Notes: a model not told the origin generated them from the sequence alone. Counted from the first letter of the stretch, positions 10,817 through 21,731 are shown. The stretch: 64,000 nt of DNA from Eleginops maclovinus (GCF_036324505.1 NC_086351.1:2897001-2961000); one strand, 5' to 3'. Numbers and translations are program-made.

Positions 10817-11780
10817 ACGTTAAAAAACAACACCTTCCCCTCCCACTTGATCCCAAATTTAAAATGCCTTTAACTGCAATCTCTTCTAGACCCAATTCTC
10901 TCAATGTCTCTAGTAACTCCTTCCTTTCCCTGCTGTCCTACAATGTATAAGCACATGAGGCACTGTCATGTCACTGTCCTGTGCCAAATCCTCCATACTA
11001 CTACAACTATCCCCCTGTTCTGCCATGGCAGAGAACTTTTGCACAAGTATCGTATACCGGACCTTACAGGCCGTCGGCCGATACTCCCGCAAAATATTCT
11101 CCTCCACTAACAATTCCAAATCCAACAATCCCCAGGTGTTTTGTTACTTGAGAAAACCAAACCAAACACTGCAAACTTTAGGCAAACGCTAAGCCGAAGT
11201 CCACACTCACGCTCCGCACAGGCCGAATCTCGTCTGGGTAAACATAGATTCAAAGTTAATGGATGTCTTTAAACCGAGCAGAGCCTGGTTTTAACCTCAC
11301 CATGTCTCCTGCGCCTGACTTGTCCTAGTATATTATGTTTCATTTTTGCTCTTAAAGTTATACAGTCAAATAACACATGTCTCTTGGGAAGAACATCTTA
11401 AAACAAGCACAACAGAGTTATTAAAATTAATAATACCGTAGTGTGAAGGTAAGCCAATACTGTAAACAACGGCTAAGAGGTTAACGTGTATTTTAAGTTC
11501 GTCATGCCTCAGGCAAGGGGACTGTATTTAAATGTTGGTGCTCTCAGGCCTAGAACATGTGTGGTATTGTTTTGCCTGTATTAAATGAATTAAACTAAGT
11601 TGTGATGGAGGATTTGTTATTATCACTCCTGCTGCTCATGCACGTTCCACCATCATTTCAGAGCCAGCAGATGTCGCTGAAGGATTACAGAATATTTACA
11701 ATCTCAAATCTCAGGTCAACTTTTATGGCTCACAACAGAGGCTCTGGATGTCTGATGCCAAATAGAGACTCTGTTTATAA
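10817..11780. other. Intergenic, no gene seen
   Basis: Overlapping short ORFs on both strands near 10904-11192 have no recognisable content. Otherwise AT-rich unique DNA. Confidence 0.4.
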
Positions 11781-11781
11781 C

Positions 11782-12085
11782 CAGGAATGGGAGGAGTACT
11801 CAGGTCCTGTACTTGAGTAAAAGTAGAAGTACTCAGGTCCTGTACTTGAGTAAAAGTAGAAGTACTCAGATCTTGTACTTGAGTAAAAGTAGAAGTACTC
11901 AGATCTTGTACTTGAGTAAAAGTAGAAGTACTCAGATCTTGTACTTGAGTAAAAGTAGAAGTACTCAGATCTTGTACTTGAGTAAAGTAGAAGTACTCAG
12001 ATCTTGTACTTGAGTAAAAGTAGAAGTACTCAGATCTTGTACTTGAGTAAAAGTAGAAGTACTCAGGTCTTGTACTTGAGTAAAG
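11782..12085. repeat. 33-bp tandem array inside a hAT-like element
   Basis: The unit contains GTAGAAGTACTCAGATCTTG followed by TACTTGAGTAAAA, with about nine copies. Variants are GATCTT or GGTCCT/GGTCTT at the centre and three or four A. The first copy is preceded by CAGGAATGGGAGGAGTACTC, a diverged form of the family left end CAGAGGTGGAAGAAGTACTC. Confidence 0.92.
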
Positions 12086-12365
12086 TAGAAGTACCAGAGT
12101 GTAGGAATACTCTGTCACAGTAAAAGTATTCTAAATGTTCCTCCAGTGAAAGTAGAAAGTACTCTCCTCTAAATGTACTTAAAGTAGCGACAGTAAAAGT
12201 AGTCATTGTTTGATTGGTCCATTTCAGAATAATATCTCTGATATGTTTTATAATGATTGATCATCAAAGTGTTCTCAGAGCTGGTAAAGGTGCAGCTAGT
12301 TTGAATGGCTTTGTATACTGCAGGGTAGCTGCTGGATTTACTGCAGGCGAACTAAGTCTGATTGT
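12086..12365 (+). repeat. Conserved tail following the 33-mer array
   Basis: This segment from ACCAGAGTGTAGGAATACTC to the GGATTTACTGCAGG word is nearly identical to 47792-48055, which also follows a 33-mer array. The two places are therefore copies of one composite element. Confidence 0.88.
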
Positions 12366-12419
12366 ACTAACGTACAGTACTACTGCAGTAAATGTACTTT
12401 ACTGTTTATACAAATATTC

Positions 12420-12517
12420 AAAAGGATCCTTTATGCTTTATATTGATTATTCATTTAAAAAACAAACATTTTATGAGCGCAGCAGTCCGACTTTACAACC
12501 ATCATGGCCTCTGGTAG
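12420..12517. repeat. Repeat shared with 7165-7262
   Basis: Same order of words as at 7165: TTTATGCTTTATATTGAT, then ACTTTACAACCATCAT and GCCTCTGG. Confidence 0.6.
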
Positions 12518-12550
12518 ACACCCCCCCCCCCCCACACACACACACACACA
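12518..12550. repeat. Poly(C) next to a short (CA)n
   Basis: About 15 C, then about nine CA units. Confidence 0.9.
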
Positions 12551-14211
12551 ACACCAAAGGCTATAACAGCCCTGTTTACAATAATGTGCAATACTGTAAA
12601 TAGTATACCTTCACCTTTACTACTTTCACCTGGCTGCTACATTACAAAATGATTCATGGATGTGTATTTAGTAAATTGTTTAATTTCTACTTATCTTTAA
12701 TATGTTTATGCATGCATGCACATTTCCCCTCTCTGGGGCGAATAACGGTGCTCTGATTGTTCTGATTATCATCCTCTGTGGATGGGAGAGATTCTGCAGA
12801 TCATCAGGACAATAAAAGGAGGAAGGACAATTGTATTTTCATTAAAACAATACAGCAGCATTCTGGAAAGAAGAATCTCTTTTGGGATGAATCTTGGGTC
12901 ATAAGTTTCTATCTGACGGCACAGACAGCAACATCAGGAGGGACGAGTTGATCTCATCTGTTTAGCTTGGAGGAGCACAGGGAGGCAGCTAAAGGGAGAA
13001 TAAACGGTCTGATTTCTGGTGGTAGCTTCCCTCAAACTACCCAAACAAACATATGCACGCTGCTTCCCGCTCAGGGTGATGTGGGATGAGACGCTTTTTT
13101 GGGAGACAGTGTGTTTGTTTTCTCTGCCAACTCAGTTCTGGGAAAGAAAAGAAAACTGTGGGAATCATCAGAGAAAAATGGGAGAAGGAAGACGAACATG
13201 GAGCAGGAGCTGAGGTCATTCATCATGGGACATTTGTTTTGTAATTTGACAGGATTTTGTGTCTTGCACCTTTGCTTAATTGAGCTTATGTACATTTGTT
13301 CTACTTCAGAGTTCCATTCATTTTTAAAATACAAATGGTAAAAATGTCTACAATTCTTGCCATGTTAAGAGCTGCAGGTATTCAAAAGGAGAGTTGCTTG
13401 AGACACACATCGTAGCGTCAGAAGTCAGGACATACATCTTTTGGACTAAATACTGTATGTATTTTCACAGTCTTTACTAGTCAATAAAATGGCCTTGACT
13501 TGCCTTCTTTGCAAGAGTAATGAAAACAAAATCAAACTATCTTGGCTTGACTCAATACAAATCCTCTCAATGAACTTTCTCAGTTTCTTCACTCTTAAAA
13601 ATAATCACAATTAAAGGAATGTATTTCTCTCAAAATGAACCACAAAAGTGTAATTCTCTGTCTGTTCAGGAACTGTTGTATGGTACTGTCTCCATTTAGA
13701 TTTCTACAGCAGTTGTTGTTGGAGCGCCGTGCATTTGTCCGTCCAAACCCACGCCTGAAAACCGCCAGCACATGTGGACACTGCATGGGACAAAACCCCT
13801 TTCCCTGTATGCCACATCTCTCATCATCACCCCCAATTTCCAACTCATTGTGGTATTTTCTCAAACTCCCTGCTGATCCACGGCTGGCGGGCCCCGGACG
13901 AAATACAATAACTGAGGCTGAGTTGTCGTCAGGGCTGTCAGAGGAAGACGGTGAAGGACAAGCTTTTGAAAACTGTTAGCTCAGCTTGTTATTACTCTGT
14001 GGAAATTTATTTTTACACCAAACACATCATGGCACTGGTGGGGCGAGGGTGTGGGTGGGTGCTGTCAGGGTTACTCTGGCCCGAGTCAGTGTTGAAGTTT
14101 GGGGTTGATGACACTTCATATCCAAGGTGCTTCATCGGGGGCGTTGCTTAAGGGACCTCCTGCTAATTAAGAACAGCCGTGTCTGAATAAGACCAATAAA
14201 AAAATACACAT
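12551..14211. other. Intergenic, no gene assigned
   Basis: ORFs at 13635-13979 (+) and 13595-13864 (-) overlap on opposite strands with no recognisable domain. ORFs near 13019-13341 occupy several frames at once. I see no splice-supported exon chain. Confidence 0.4.
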
Positions 14212-14573
14212 TTAAAGAGATCCTATTATCTTTTTGACGTTTTTCCCCGATTGGACTCCTTGTTTACTTTTGTAAAATAATGACATGACTATGTAACACT
14301 CAAATTTCTATTGGCTAGAGCTCCAACACATTGTAAGTGATAGGCTAAGGGGCGGGATATCTCCAAGGGGGTTGACCAACAACAACTGAGCCAGCCAGCT
14401 AAACAATCAGAGCAGACTGGGCTCTGGTTTCAGACAGAGGGTGAAAAGAGGTGTTGCAGCACAGGAAGTATGAGAAAAATAAAGAGCTTTAGGAACATTA
14501 AAGCATGGAGACATGTCCCAGGAGAGACACTACATACATGAACCAGAAAATGAGCAGAACAAGGCCCCTTTAA
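14212..14573 (+). mobile_element. TTAA-flanked non-autonomous element, copy A
   Basis: It runs from TTAAAGAGATCCTATTAT to AAGGCCCCTTTAA, with TTAA at both ends and partly matching inverted ends. The interior shares GACTGGGCTCTGGTTTCAGA, CATGGAGACATGTCCCA and GAAAAGAGGTG words with copies at 19793, 40257, 44450 and 50015. It is non-coding. A TTAA target suggests a piggyBac-type mobiliser (inference). Confidence 0.78.
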
Positions 14574-15091
14574 CAACTATCTTTGAATTGAAAATAAATA
14601 GATTTAAAACAAACCCTCTGAAGAAGTGAAGACCAAACGTCCTCACAAATAGCAGAAGCATAACACACCTGCAAAGACAGGTATACATCAGTAAAGGGAA
14701 TCTCAACATATGGTGCTAGCTGCTGGTAAACACACACAAATATCAGCTTGTCATAATATCAGCGGTATTTGAATAATGCTAATACACACAGAATTGAAAC
14801 CATTGCTCCACTATTACAATAAGGAGGTTAGTTCAACAAACACTGATTCATACTTTCCCAATTTTGTAAAACATAGCCATTGTATTACGTGATTAAATAC
14901 AAACACACACACGGCCGTCTTCCCTCTGTCCCCTGGTTACTTTGGCATCAATGGATCCCCTCTCTGTCCGAGCCAGGGTCCTCTTGCAGACATCTGGACG
15001 ATGTTTGTGCAGTAGAGGTGACCTCGCTGCTCTGACAGCAGCAGCTTATAAACACTGCACACTGTTTCACACCTCAGCCTGCTCACTGACA

Positions 15092-15093
<2 letters not shown>
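14574..15093. other. Intergenic, no gene seen
   Basis: AT-rich unique sequence. The ORF at 14942-15283 becomes open only by running into the CA repeat. Confidence 0.45.

Positions 15094-15176
<83 letters not shown>
15094..15176. repeat. (CA)n microsatellite
   Basis: About 41 CA units, 125 bp before the Tc1 element. Confidence 0.97.
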
Positions 15177-15178
<2 letters not shown>

Positions 15179-15302
15179 GAGACAAGACTGAACAGGCCTT
15201 TTTTGAAGATGAATAAATGCATCATAAAACATTCTCTCACTTTAGAGTCCCACAATGAATCACGTGACAAGGAGATTACATGACAAAGCATAGAGTAATA
15301 TA

Positions 15303-15331
15303 CAGTGGTATGCAAAAGTTTGGGCACCCCT
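15303..15331 (+). repeat. Left outer terminal inverted repeat of the Tc1 element
   Basis: 29 bp, an exact reverse complement of 16924-16952. The TA duplication lies immediately outside. Confidence 0.95.
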
Positions 15332-15476
15332 TAGGAAAACCACTGCATCAGTTTGTCACTTGCTGAGCTTTTGAAGCAGCAACTTCATTTTAACATATGT
15401 TATACCTTATGGTAACAGAAACATCTCAGTAGTGAAATAACTTTTATTGGTCAAACAGAAACATGTTTATGTGCAT

Positions 15477-16553
15477 TCAAACAAAAATAGGCATGTGCAT
15501 AAATTTGGGCACCCCTAAGAAATAATTCCATTCATATTTAGTATTGCCTCCTTTTGCTGCAATAACGGCCTGTAGACGCCTCCTGTAGCCACAGACAAGT
15601 CCCTTAAGCCTGGCAGGTGGTATTTTGGCCCATTCTTCCACACAAAACGTCTCCAGTTCAGTCAGGTTTCTTGGCCTCCGTGCATGGACAGCCTTCTTCA
15701 AATAAATCCATACATTTTCAATGATGTTAAGGTCTGGGGACTGGGATGGCCATTCCAGAACATTGTACCTGTGCTTCTGCATGAATTCCTTGGTGGATTT
15801 TGATCGGTGCTTAGGATCATTGTCCTGCTGAAAAATCCAACCCCGGCGTAGCTTCAACTTTGTGACTGACTCTAGAACATTCTTGTCAAGAATCTCCTGG
15901 TACTGTAAGGAATTCATGTGGCCCTCAACTTTAACAAGTTTTCCAGTACCTGTGCTAGCCACACAGCCCCATAACATGATAGATCCTCCACCAAATTTTA
16001 CAGTGGGCAACAAGTTCTTTTCATTGAATGCAGTGTGTTTTTTTCGCCATGCATACCTGTTCATGTTATGACCAAATAACTCAATCTTGGTCTCATCTGA
16101 CCACAGTATTTTGTTCCAAAATGCTTCTGGCTTGTCCAGATGTGCTTTTGCATACCTCATGCGACTCTTCTTGTGATTAACACTCAGGAAAGGCTTTTTG
16201 CACATCACCCTTCCAATGAGCTCTTCCTGGTGCAAAGTACGCTGGATTGTGGAACGGTGAACAACTACACCATCAGCAGCCAGATGTTGTTGTAGTTCTC
16301 TGGAGGTGGTCTGTGGCTTCTCTGTGACCATTTTCACCATCCTTCGCCTGTGCCTTTCCCCTATTTTTGTCGGCCTACCACATCTTTCCTTCACACGGAC
16401 TGTTCCTGTGGCCTTCCATTTCACAACTACGTTTCTGACTGTGGAGACAGACAGTTTAAACCTGTCAGATAATTTTTTGTACCCTTCTCCTAATTTATAA
16501 TGTTGGATTATCTTAGCTTTCAGGTCAGTGGAGAGTTGTTTTGAGGTCCCCAT
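15477..16553 (-). CDS. Tc1-like DD34E transposase, intact
   Basis: The transposase cuts and pastes the element it lies in, acting in the nucleus on the IR/DR sites. I chose the MGTSKQ start (16551-16553), which is standard for this group; an in-frame Met 12 codons upstream also exists. The protein is 358 residues. Residues 1-55 form a paired-like helix-turn-helix (LSDRFKLSVSTVRNVV). The AT-hook-like ERCGRPTK is at about 57-63, a second HTH at about 75-115, and a basic KKSRMRYAK patch at 128-136. The catalytic triad is D153 (WSDETK), D244 (QQDNDPKH) and E279 (NIIENVW), with exactly 34 residues between the last two. The usual C-terminal end is near GGNTKY (340). The reading continues 18 residues into the inner repeat before TGA. 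No frameshift or internal stop is present. Confidence 0.95.
   Translation of the reverse strand: MGTSKQLSTDLKAKIIQHYKLGEGYKKLSDRFKLSVSTVRNVVVKWKATGTVRVKERCGRPTKIGERHRRRMVKMVTEKPQTTSRELQQHLAADGVVVHRSTIQRTLHQEELIGRVMCKKPFLSVNHKKSRMRYAKAHLDKPEAFWNKILWSDETKIELFGHNMNRYAWRKKHTAFNEKNLLPTVKFGGGSIMLWGCVASTGTGKLVKVEGHMNSLQYQEILDKNVLESVTKLKLRRGWIFQQDNDPKHRSKSTKEFMQKHRYNVLEWPSQSPDLNIIENVWIYLKKAVHARRPRNLTELETFCVEEWAKIPPARLKGLVCGYRRRLQAVIAAKGGNTKYEWNYFLGVPKFMHMPIFV
15496..15519 (+). repeat. Left inner direct repeat (transposase site) of the Tc1 element
   Basis: The core TTTGGGCACCCCTAAG repeats the outer end about 185 bp inward. It overlaps the 3' end of the transposase ORF. Confidence 0.8.
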
Positions 16554-16738
16554 CTTGCCACTCCCTAAGAAAGAACCTAGGCCAGGCACAGCCAGCTATT
16601 ACCTATGTTAAATAGCCTTTTTCATGATTGGTTCCACCTGTCTTTGTAATTGAAGGTCTAATGAGCTAATCAAAGCAATTTTGTGCAGCAACCTGTCAGC
16701 TATAAATCCGTACAGGTGTTGAAATGAATGCTATTTAT

Positions 16739-16762
16739 AAGGGTGCCCAAACTTTTGCACAT
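16739..16762 (-). repeat. Right inner direct repeat of the Tc1 element
   Basis: AAGGGTGCCCAAACTTTTGC repeats the right outer end about 185 bp inward, completing the IR/DR pattern. Confidence 0.8.
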
Positions 16763-16923
16763 CCCATTTTTTGCATTTTATTTTATTATAATAAAACTAT
16801 GTAATGCTACCCTAAGAATTTTGGTCTGGAAAACACTAAAACGTCTACATCTTTGTAGGAAAACAAATGTTGTTGCTGTGATCTTCTATTATAAAGGAAA
16901 AGCAAATTGTCATGAAATCTCAG

Positions 16924-16952
16924 AGGGGTGCCCAAACTTTTGCATACCACTG
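16924..16952 (-). repeat. Right outer terminal inverted repeat of the Tc1 element
   Basis: 29 bp, an exact reverse complement of 15303-15331, followed by TA. Confidence 0.95.
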
Positions 16953-17740
16953 TATAAGAATTCTGGGTTGAACTGGGAACACACACCCCAAAACAAGCCA
17001 TCGATAAAATGATCTGCAACAAAAGATCTAAACCCAGTTTCATTTCATTCGGTTTTAATCAGTAGGCCATGGGCACACTCACTTAATATAACCTCAAGAT
17101 GTGTTTGTTGAATTAAGGCTGGTTTCAGAATCAGGTCGTGGTGAAGGTTGGGTATATTAAGTGTCCTCTATGGTGCACTGCCCACTGCATGCAGCTGGTG
17201 CAATTTTTTAATACGTTTTTAACCCATGCCCCTGAAACAGCCTTAGATGTAAAAATGTGATGCACACAGGAAGGAATGTTTCACTTAGAGGAACAAGTAA
17301 TGGAATAAATATCGGCACTGAAGTATTTTTTCGTTTGGACTTTGCTAGCAAATTATTCGGTCCTTCATCAAACAGTCATCTTTTTTTCCCCCTGGGTTTG
17401 TTCTGAACTTCAAAATCTGCCTTAGAACACGTGGAATTACATTTACCCTATTCTCAAAATGTATTCTCCCACTACGCCTGGATAATTCAAGACAATACTC
17501 TCATACAATTTCACCTCAGTGTGCAATCATTTGACTTAGTCCTCTTTAGCTTGAAGGAAAGGACCAAAGCAACAAGTATATTTCAGGCTTGGATCAAGGG
17601 GCTAAAATCATGCAGCCTCATACACCATGCAAAGGGTAAAACATCATCAATAATTCATATCAAGTTAATCTAATTGTATGTCTTTGTGCACAAGAAATGG
17701 TATTCTGAAAGCCTGACGTATCCATGTGCTCGGTAATACT
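16953..17740. other. Intergenic, no gene seen
   Basis: AT-rich unique DNA with only short, unsupported ORFs. Confidence 0.45.
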
Positions 17741-17776
17741 GTGTGTGTGCGGTGCTTGTGTGTGTGTGTGCGGTGC

Positions 17777-17818
<42 letters not shown>
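17741..17818. repeat. (GT)n microsatellite with GCGGTGCTT interruptions
   Basis: Two short GT runs separated by an identical CGGTGCTT block, then a long pure run, suggesting a local duplication. Confidence 0.95.
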
Positions 17819-17820
<2 letters not shown>

Positions 17821-18049
17821 GGTGGGGGGAGGAATTAATTTGCGGGCCAACTGGCTCCCTGTGGTGCTGGGACATGTTTATCACGCAGCAGAAACACATG
17901 CTGTCAATGATCACTCGTTGTTTGAGTATCAGTTATCTCAACATTAGGGCCCATTAGTATTCCCTGCAAGTCAATTCAATTAGCGCTCTCCAGGGGCCTC
18001 GGGGCCACAACACCACATCAGTCAGGAGCGAGCGGCTGTCGCAACGTGG

Positions 18050-18051
<2 letters not shown>

Positions 18052-18139
<88 letters not shown>
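18052..18139. repeat. (GT)n microsatellite
   Basis: About 44 GT units. Confidence 0.97.
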
Positions 18140-18143
<4 letters not shown>

Positions 18144-18461
18144 GTGAACATCGTACTAGAGGAGGTATTATGTGTTTTGCCACTTTTACCTTTTTCTAAT
18201 TCAAATAATACATTTTAAAGGAACTTTAACCCTATTTTTTCACACAAATAAAGTAAATACAGATATCTTGAACATATGTTTGTCATATTTCTATCTCTGT
18301 TATTTTGCATTGTATTTAATTGTTTGGTGAATCCAAACGTACCTCTTCTTTATTTACACCTTTCTCTTTTCACAACTCAGACATGATCTTGTAGCTGAAT
18401 AAGTGTGAAGATATCATTCCGTCCAGCTTCTTTTTTGTTGTCATCATTAAAAATTGACTGG

Positions 18462-18529
18462 CGCTTCCCCCCACCCCCCAACAATCGCAAGTGTCCTCTT
18501 TTTCGCCACCTCAAATCTGGTCACCCTAA
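18462..18529 (+). mobile_element. Truncated copy of the TAGGGTGACC MITE
   Basis: It matches the right third of the 10595-10809 MITE (AACAATCGCAAGTGTCCTCT through CTGGTCACCCTA). The left end is missing. Confidence 0.8.
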
Positions 18530-18765
18530 TTAAACACCCAATAGTATCATCGCAGCATCAATGAGTAAGAGGTAGAGGTGGTGTGTTTAGTATGTAACTC
18601 CACGCGTCCTTTTCCCTCTACTCATATATACAATACAATATTAGCTATATGCTATCTGAGGCTAAAAACAACATCTGGTAATAGCCTACTACCGGAATTG
18701 GACAAATATGATCCGTCCAGAAACAGTGAATTATCTTTAAATGTTCCGCTCCAATATATTGATTA

Positions 18766-19120
18766 TAGCCGCGTTTAGCTCAGCGGTGGTGACCTGAAGT
18801 CATGTGACCGTGCTGTAGTTCCTTTATAGCCCAACATTAGCTGCCTTTAGCTTAGCGGTGGGCGACGTTAAGTCATGTGACCGTGCTGTAGTTCCTTTAT
18901 AGCCCAACATTAGCCGCCTTTAGCTTAGCGGTGGTGATGTGAAGTCATGTGACCGTGCTGTAGTTCCTTTATAGTCCGACATTAGCCGCCTTTAGCTTAG
19001 CAGTGGTGACCTGAAGTCATGTGACCGTGCTGTAGTTCCTTTATAGCCCAACATTAGCCGCCTTTAGCTTAGCAGTGGTGACGTGAAGTCATGTGACCGT
19101 GAAGAAGTTTCTTTATTGCA
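18766..19120 (+). repeat. 72-bp tandem array
   Basis: About five units with starts at 18766, 18838, 18911, 18983 and 19055, each holding TTTAGCTTAGCGGTGG, AAGTCATGTGACCGTGC and TTCCTTTATAGCCCAACATT. A single related unit followed by related downstream sequence occurs at 57996-58200. Confidence 0.92.
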
Positions 19121-19330
19121 TAACCCTGATGGCTTTTTACTTTTGCTGATTGCATTTACACTTGATAAATCACAAAGCGCTGTTGAACAAAATGTGTTCG
19201 CCACAAAGCTTGTATTCCAAAATCCAATGGAAAAATCCCTTTGCTTTTCGTCAAGGGAACTCTGGAGATGCTAATTTCTGTGTTGGCCTCCAAAAACACA
19301 TCCTCACTGCTCTACTCTTTTGTGAAAGAT
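19121..19330 (+). repeat. Unique-looking tail of the 72-bp array, shared with 58070-58200
   Basis: The words AATGGAAAAATCCC, then ATGCTAA, then TTGGCCT and CAAAAACACATC occur in the same order at both sites. The array is therefore one end of a longer dispersed repeat. Confidence 0.5.
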
Positions 19331-19792
19331 AAATGAAGTCTGACTATGTGTTGGGTTGTTGCCATCTATGTATGTCTATGTGTGTATCTAACATGGTTTT
19401 GAGCATGGTTGATTTTATGTGATTGTTTTACCCTCAGATGTTTTTGTTCCTGCAGGTGCTGTAGCTGTATGGCACTTGTGTTTTCTCTCCCTCAGGTCAT
19501 CCTCATGGCAACACCTGTTTTAGGTGGAGAGCGCCATGGCCTTGGCCTCGTCTTAATCCTGGTAACACAGCTGCCCGGATTACTGGAGCACCTTGACCTC
19601 GAGCATTTGAATCCCTCGCTTCCCGGGACAAAGCTGTCGGCCGGTTCACCTGCCGCTCGGCTGATGGAGAGATAGAGTGAGGAGGAGACGCCAGAGCTGA
19701 ACACACTCTGATGCACACCAGGGTTTCATTTCACTCAACCAAAGCTACTGCTGGCTCAGCACAGTGTATGGAGTATATTTGGCTTTCTATCT
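19331..19792. other. Intergenic, no gene assigned
   Basis: The 19409-19675 (+) and 19492-19718 (-) ORFs overlap on opposite strands without domain support. Confidence 0.4.
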
Positions 19793-20215
19793 TTAAAGGG
19801 GCCATAGTATGCTCTCCTTTTTCTGCCTTTCCTGGGACATATTTCCATGCTTTAATGTTCAGAAAGCTCTTTATTGTTCTCATACTGCCTGTGCTGCAGC
19901 TCCTCTTTTCACCCTCTGTCTGAAACCAGAGCCCAGTCTGCTCTGATTGGACAGCTGGCAGGCTCTGTTGTGATTGGTCAACCACTTAGAGATGTCCCGC
20001 CCCTTAGCCTATCACGTACAATGTGTTGGAGCGCTAGCCAATAGAAATGTGAGTTTTACATAGTGATGTCATTATGTTACAGAAGTAAATAAAGGAGTCC
20101 AAAGGAGGTGTTTTAGGTAGGGTGTGGAATTTTAGACTTTGCAGACCGTTTACATGCAAAAAAACCCTATATAACACACTACAAGAAAGGGAACAGCAAT
20201 AATAAGGTCTCATTT
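19793..20215 (-). mobile_element. TTAA-flanked non-autonomous element, copy B
   Basis: This is a reverse-oriented copy of the family. It begins TTAAAGGGGCCATAGTATGC and ends in a decayed TAATAAGGTCTCATTTA. It keeps CCAGAGCCCAGTCTGCTC, GTGATTGGTCAACC and TGTCCCGCCCCTTAGCCT. Confidence 0.75.
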
Positions 20216-21600
20216 ATAGTTAGTTAATGTTGATAGACTTTATGGACATAAATTCTATCGTGCCTTTGAAAATCCAATAAGCTCACATTTTACTAAACAA
20301 CAACAATAACTAATAACAAACGTTATACGTTTACATAATGCAATTCTTAAATACCTGCAACTGAGGAAAGACAATATAGTCTTTAGATCTACAATCATGA
20401 CTATAATCCGTTTGAAATGTATCGAGATAGAAAAAAAGGCCCGAAATGGAGAAATTATGTTGGTCCTTTTCACTCCTGCAGGCTTAAAAAGTTCTGTCCA
20501 CAAAAGCAATGGCCCTGTTTCTACTGGTGATTATATTGAACATTTACAAACATATCAAAGCAGACAACCATTCATAAAAAGTAGGGATGTATAATATGTC
20601 GTTTGTTCTTATTCAAGGCAGACACACCTGAGGGCTGTATGGTAACAATAAAGATTAAAAGCTGAGAAAAAAAAGAGGCAAAGGGCAAGCGAGAGGCCAA
20701 GAGTTGGGGTGAGAGAGAGGACATGATTGGCTTAAGTCGGTGCAGAGAGATTGTTTCCTTTGGCCCGCTGCTGCCATTTCCTGCCCTGGGATCATTTCTT
20801 CCATATGATTAGTCCGATGTGCAGAGCGTGCAGTCATATGACAGGCTTTGCCACCACGACAAATGGAGCAGAGCAGCAACAGAGTCCAACACAGCGAGGA
20901 TTATCCGCCGCGGAGGGACGACTCACAGGTGACGATGGTGACACTGTTTGTTTGAGGGTAGAGCCTTCATACAACTGCTTTTTTTCCTCAACACACACAC
21001 TTTCAGCTCCCCACGCACACACACAAGCCCTGAAACACATGCACTGCAACCCTACAATGATCTAGATTTTTCCAGGAGAAGCTATGCGAGAAGCAGTCGT
21101 CCGAATCATTTAGACCGGATAAAAGACTTTACCCTGCCAGCTGCCTAGAATTAAGTTTGTGTAATGTCCGATTGAGATCATGTGTGAATAGAGCGGCTCA
21201 TTGTTTGGAGAAGTGGGGGTGTCGCTGGTCTGCAACCAGAAGAAAACAAACATCCATGGGTGTAGAAGAAGGGTCATTAAAAAAGATGGACACGTACATT
21301 TCTAACTATGGAGACTTCTTTCAGTACTGCAACGTATTTCCAGTTAGTATACAACTCTACGGACACGGATAAGCTCCTGTTGTTTGCTCCATTTGTGATA
21401 GGGAAACTCCAGACCCTAACCCTGTCGCTATGAAGCATTCCCAGTTTCTAACCCCAAAAAACTATAACCTAAAATAAAGTCCAAACCATCAACCTTGCCA
21501 AAAACATTTGTAGAAAAATGAAGCAATTTTCTAAAAATGTCATCAATCTGAAAATGATCTTCACATAGAATGAAGGACAAGAGCACAGTCCCAAATATGC
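20216..21600. other. Intergenic, no gene seen
   Basis: Unique DNA. The ORFs at 20655-21148 on both strands overlap one another and show no domain. Confidence 0.4.

Positions 21601-21731
<131 letters not shown>

Larger units (their letters stand above)
15303..16952 (-). mobile_element. Complete Tc1/mariner transposon with IR/DR ends
   Basis: This 1650-bp element has 29-bp perfect terminal inverted repeats (CAGTGGTATGCAAAAGTTTG followed by GGCACCCCT), flanked by TA at 15301-15302 and 16953-16954. A second inner copy of the repeat core lies about 190 bp inside each end (near 15496 and 16739), the IR/DR layout of Sleeping Beauty-class Tc1 elements. The single ORF between them is intact, so the element has every visible part needed for autonomous movement. 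Confidence 0.96.

Noticed and set aside
13595..13979. ORFs of 114 aa (+) and 89 aa (-)
   Set aside because: They overlap on opposite strands, match nothing I recognise, and lack splice signals or a repeat-family link.
15862..16071. Plus-strand ORFs inside 15.8-16.5 kb
   Set aside because: They are antisense shadows of the minus-strand Tc1 transposase.
18766..19120. Tandem tRNA genes
   Set aside because: The A-box-like word is present, but there is no B box and no cloverleaf can be drawn in the 72-bp unit.
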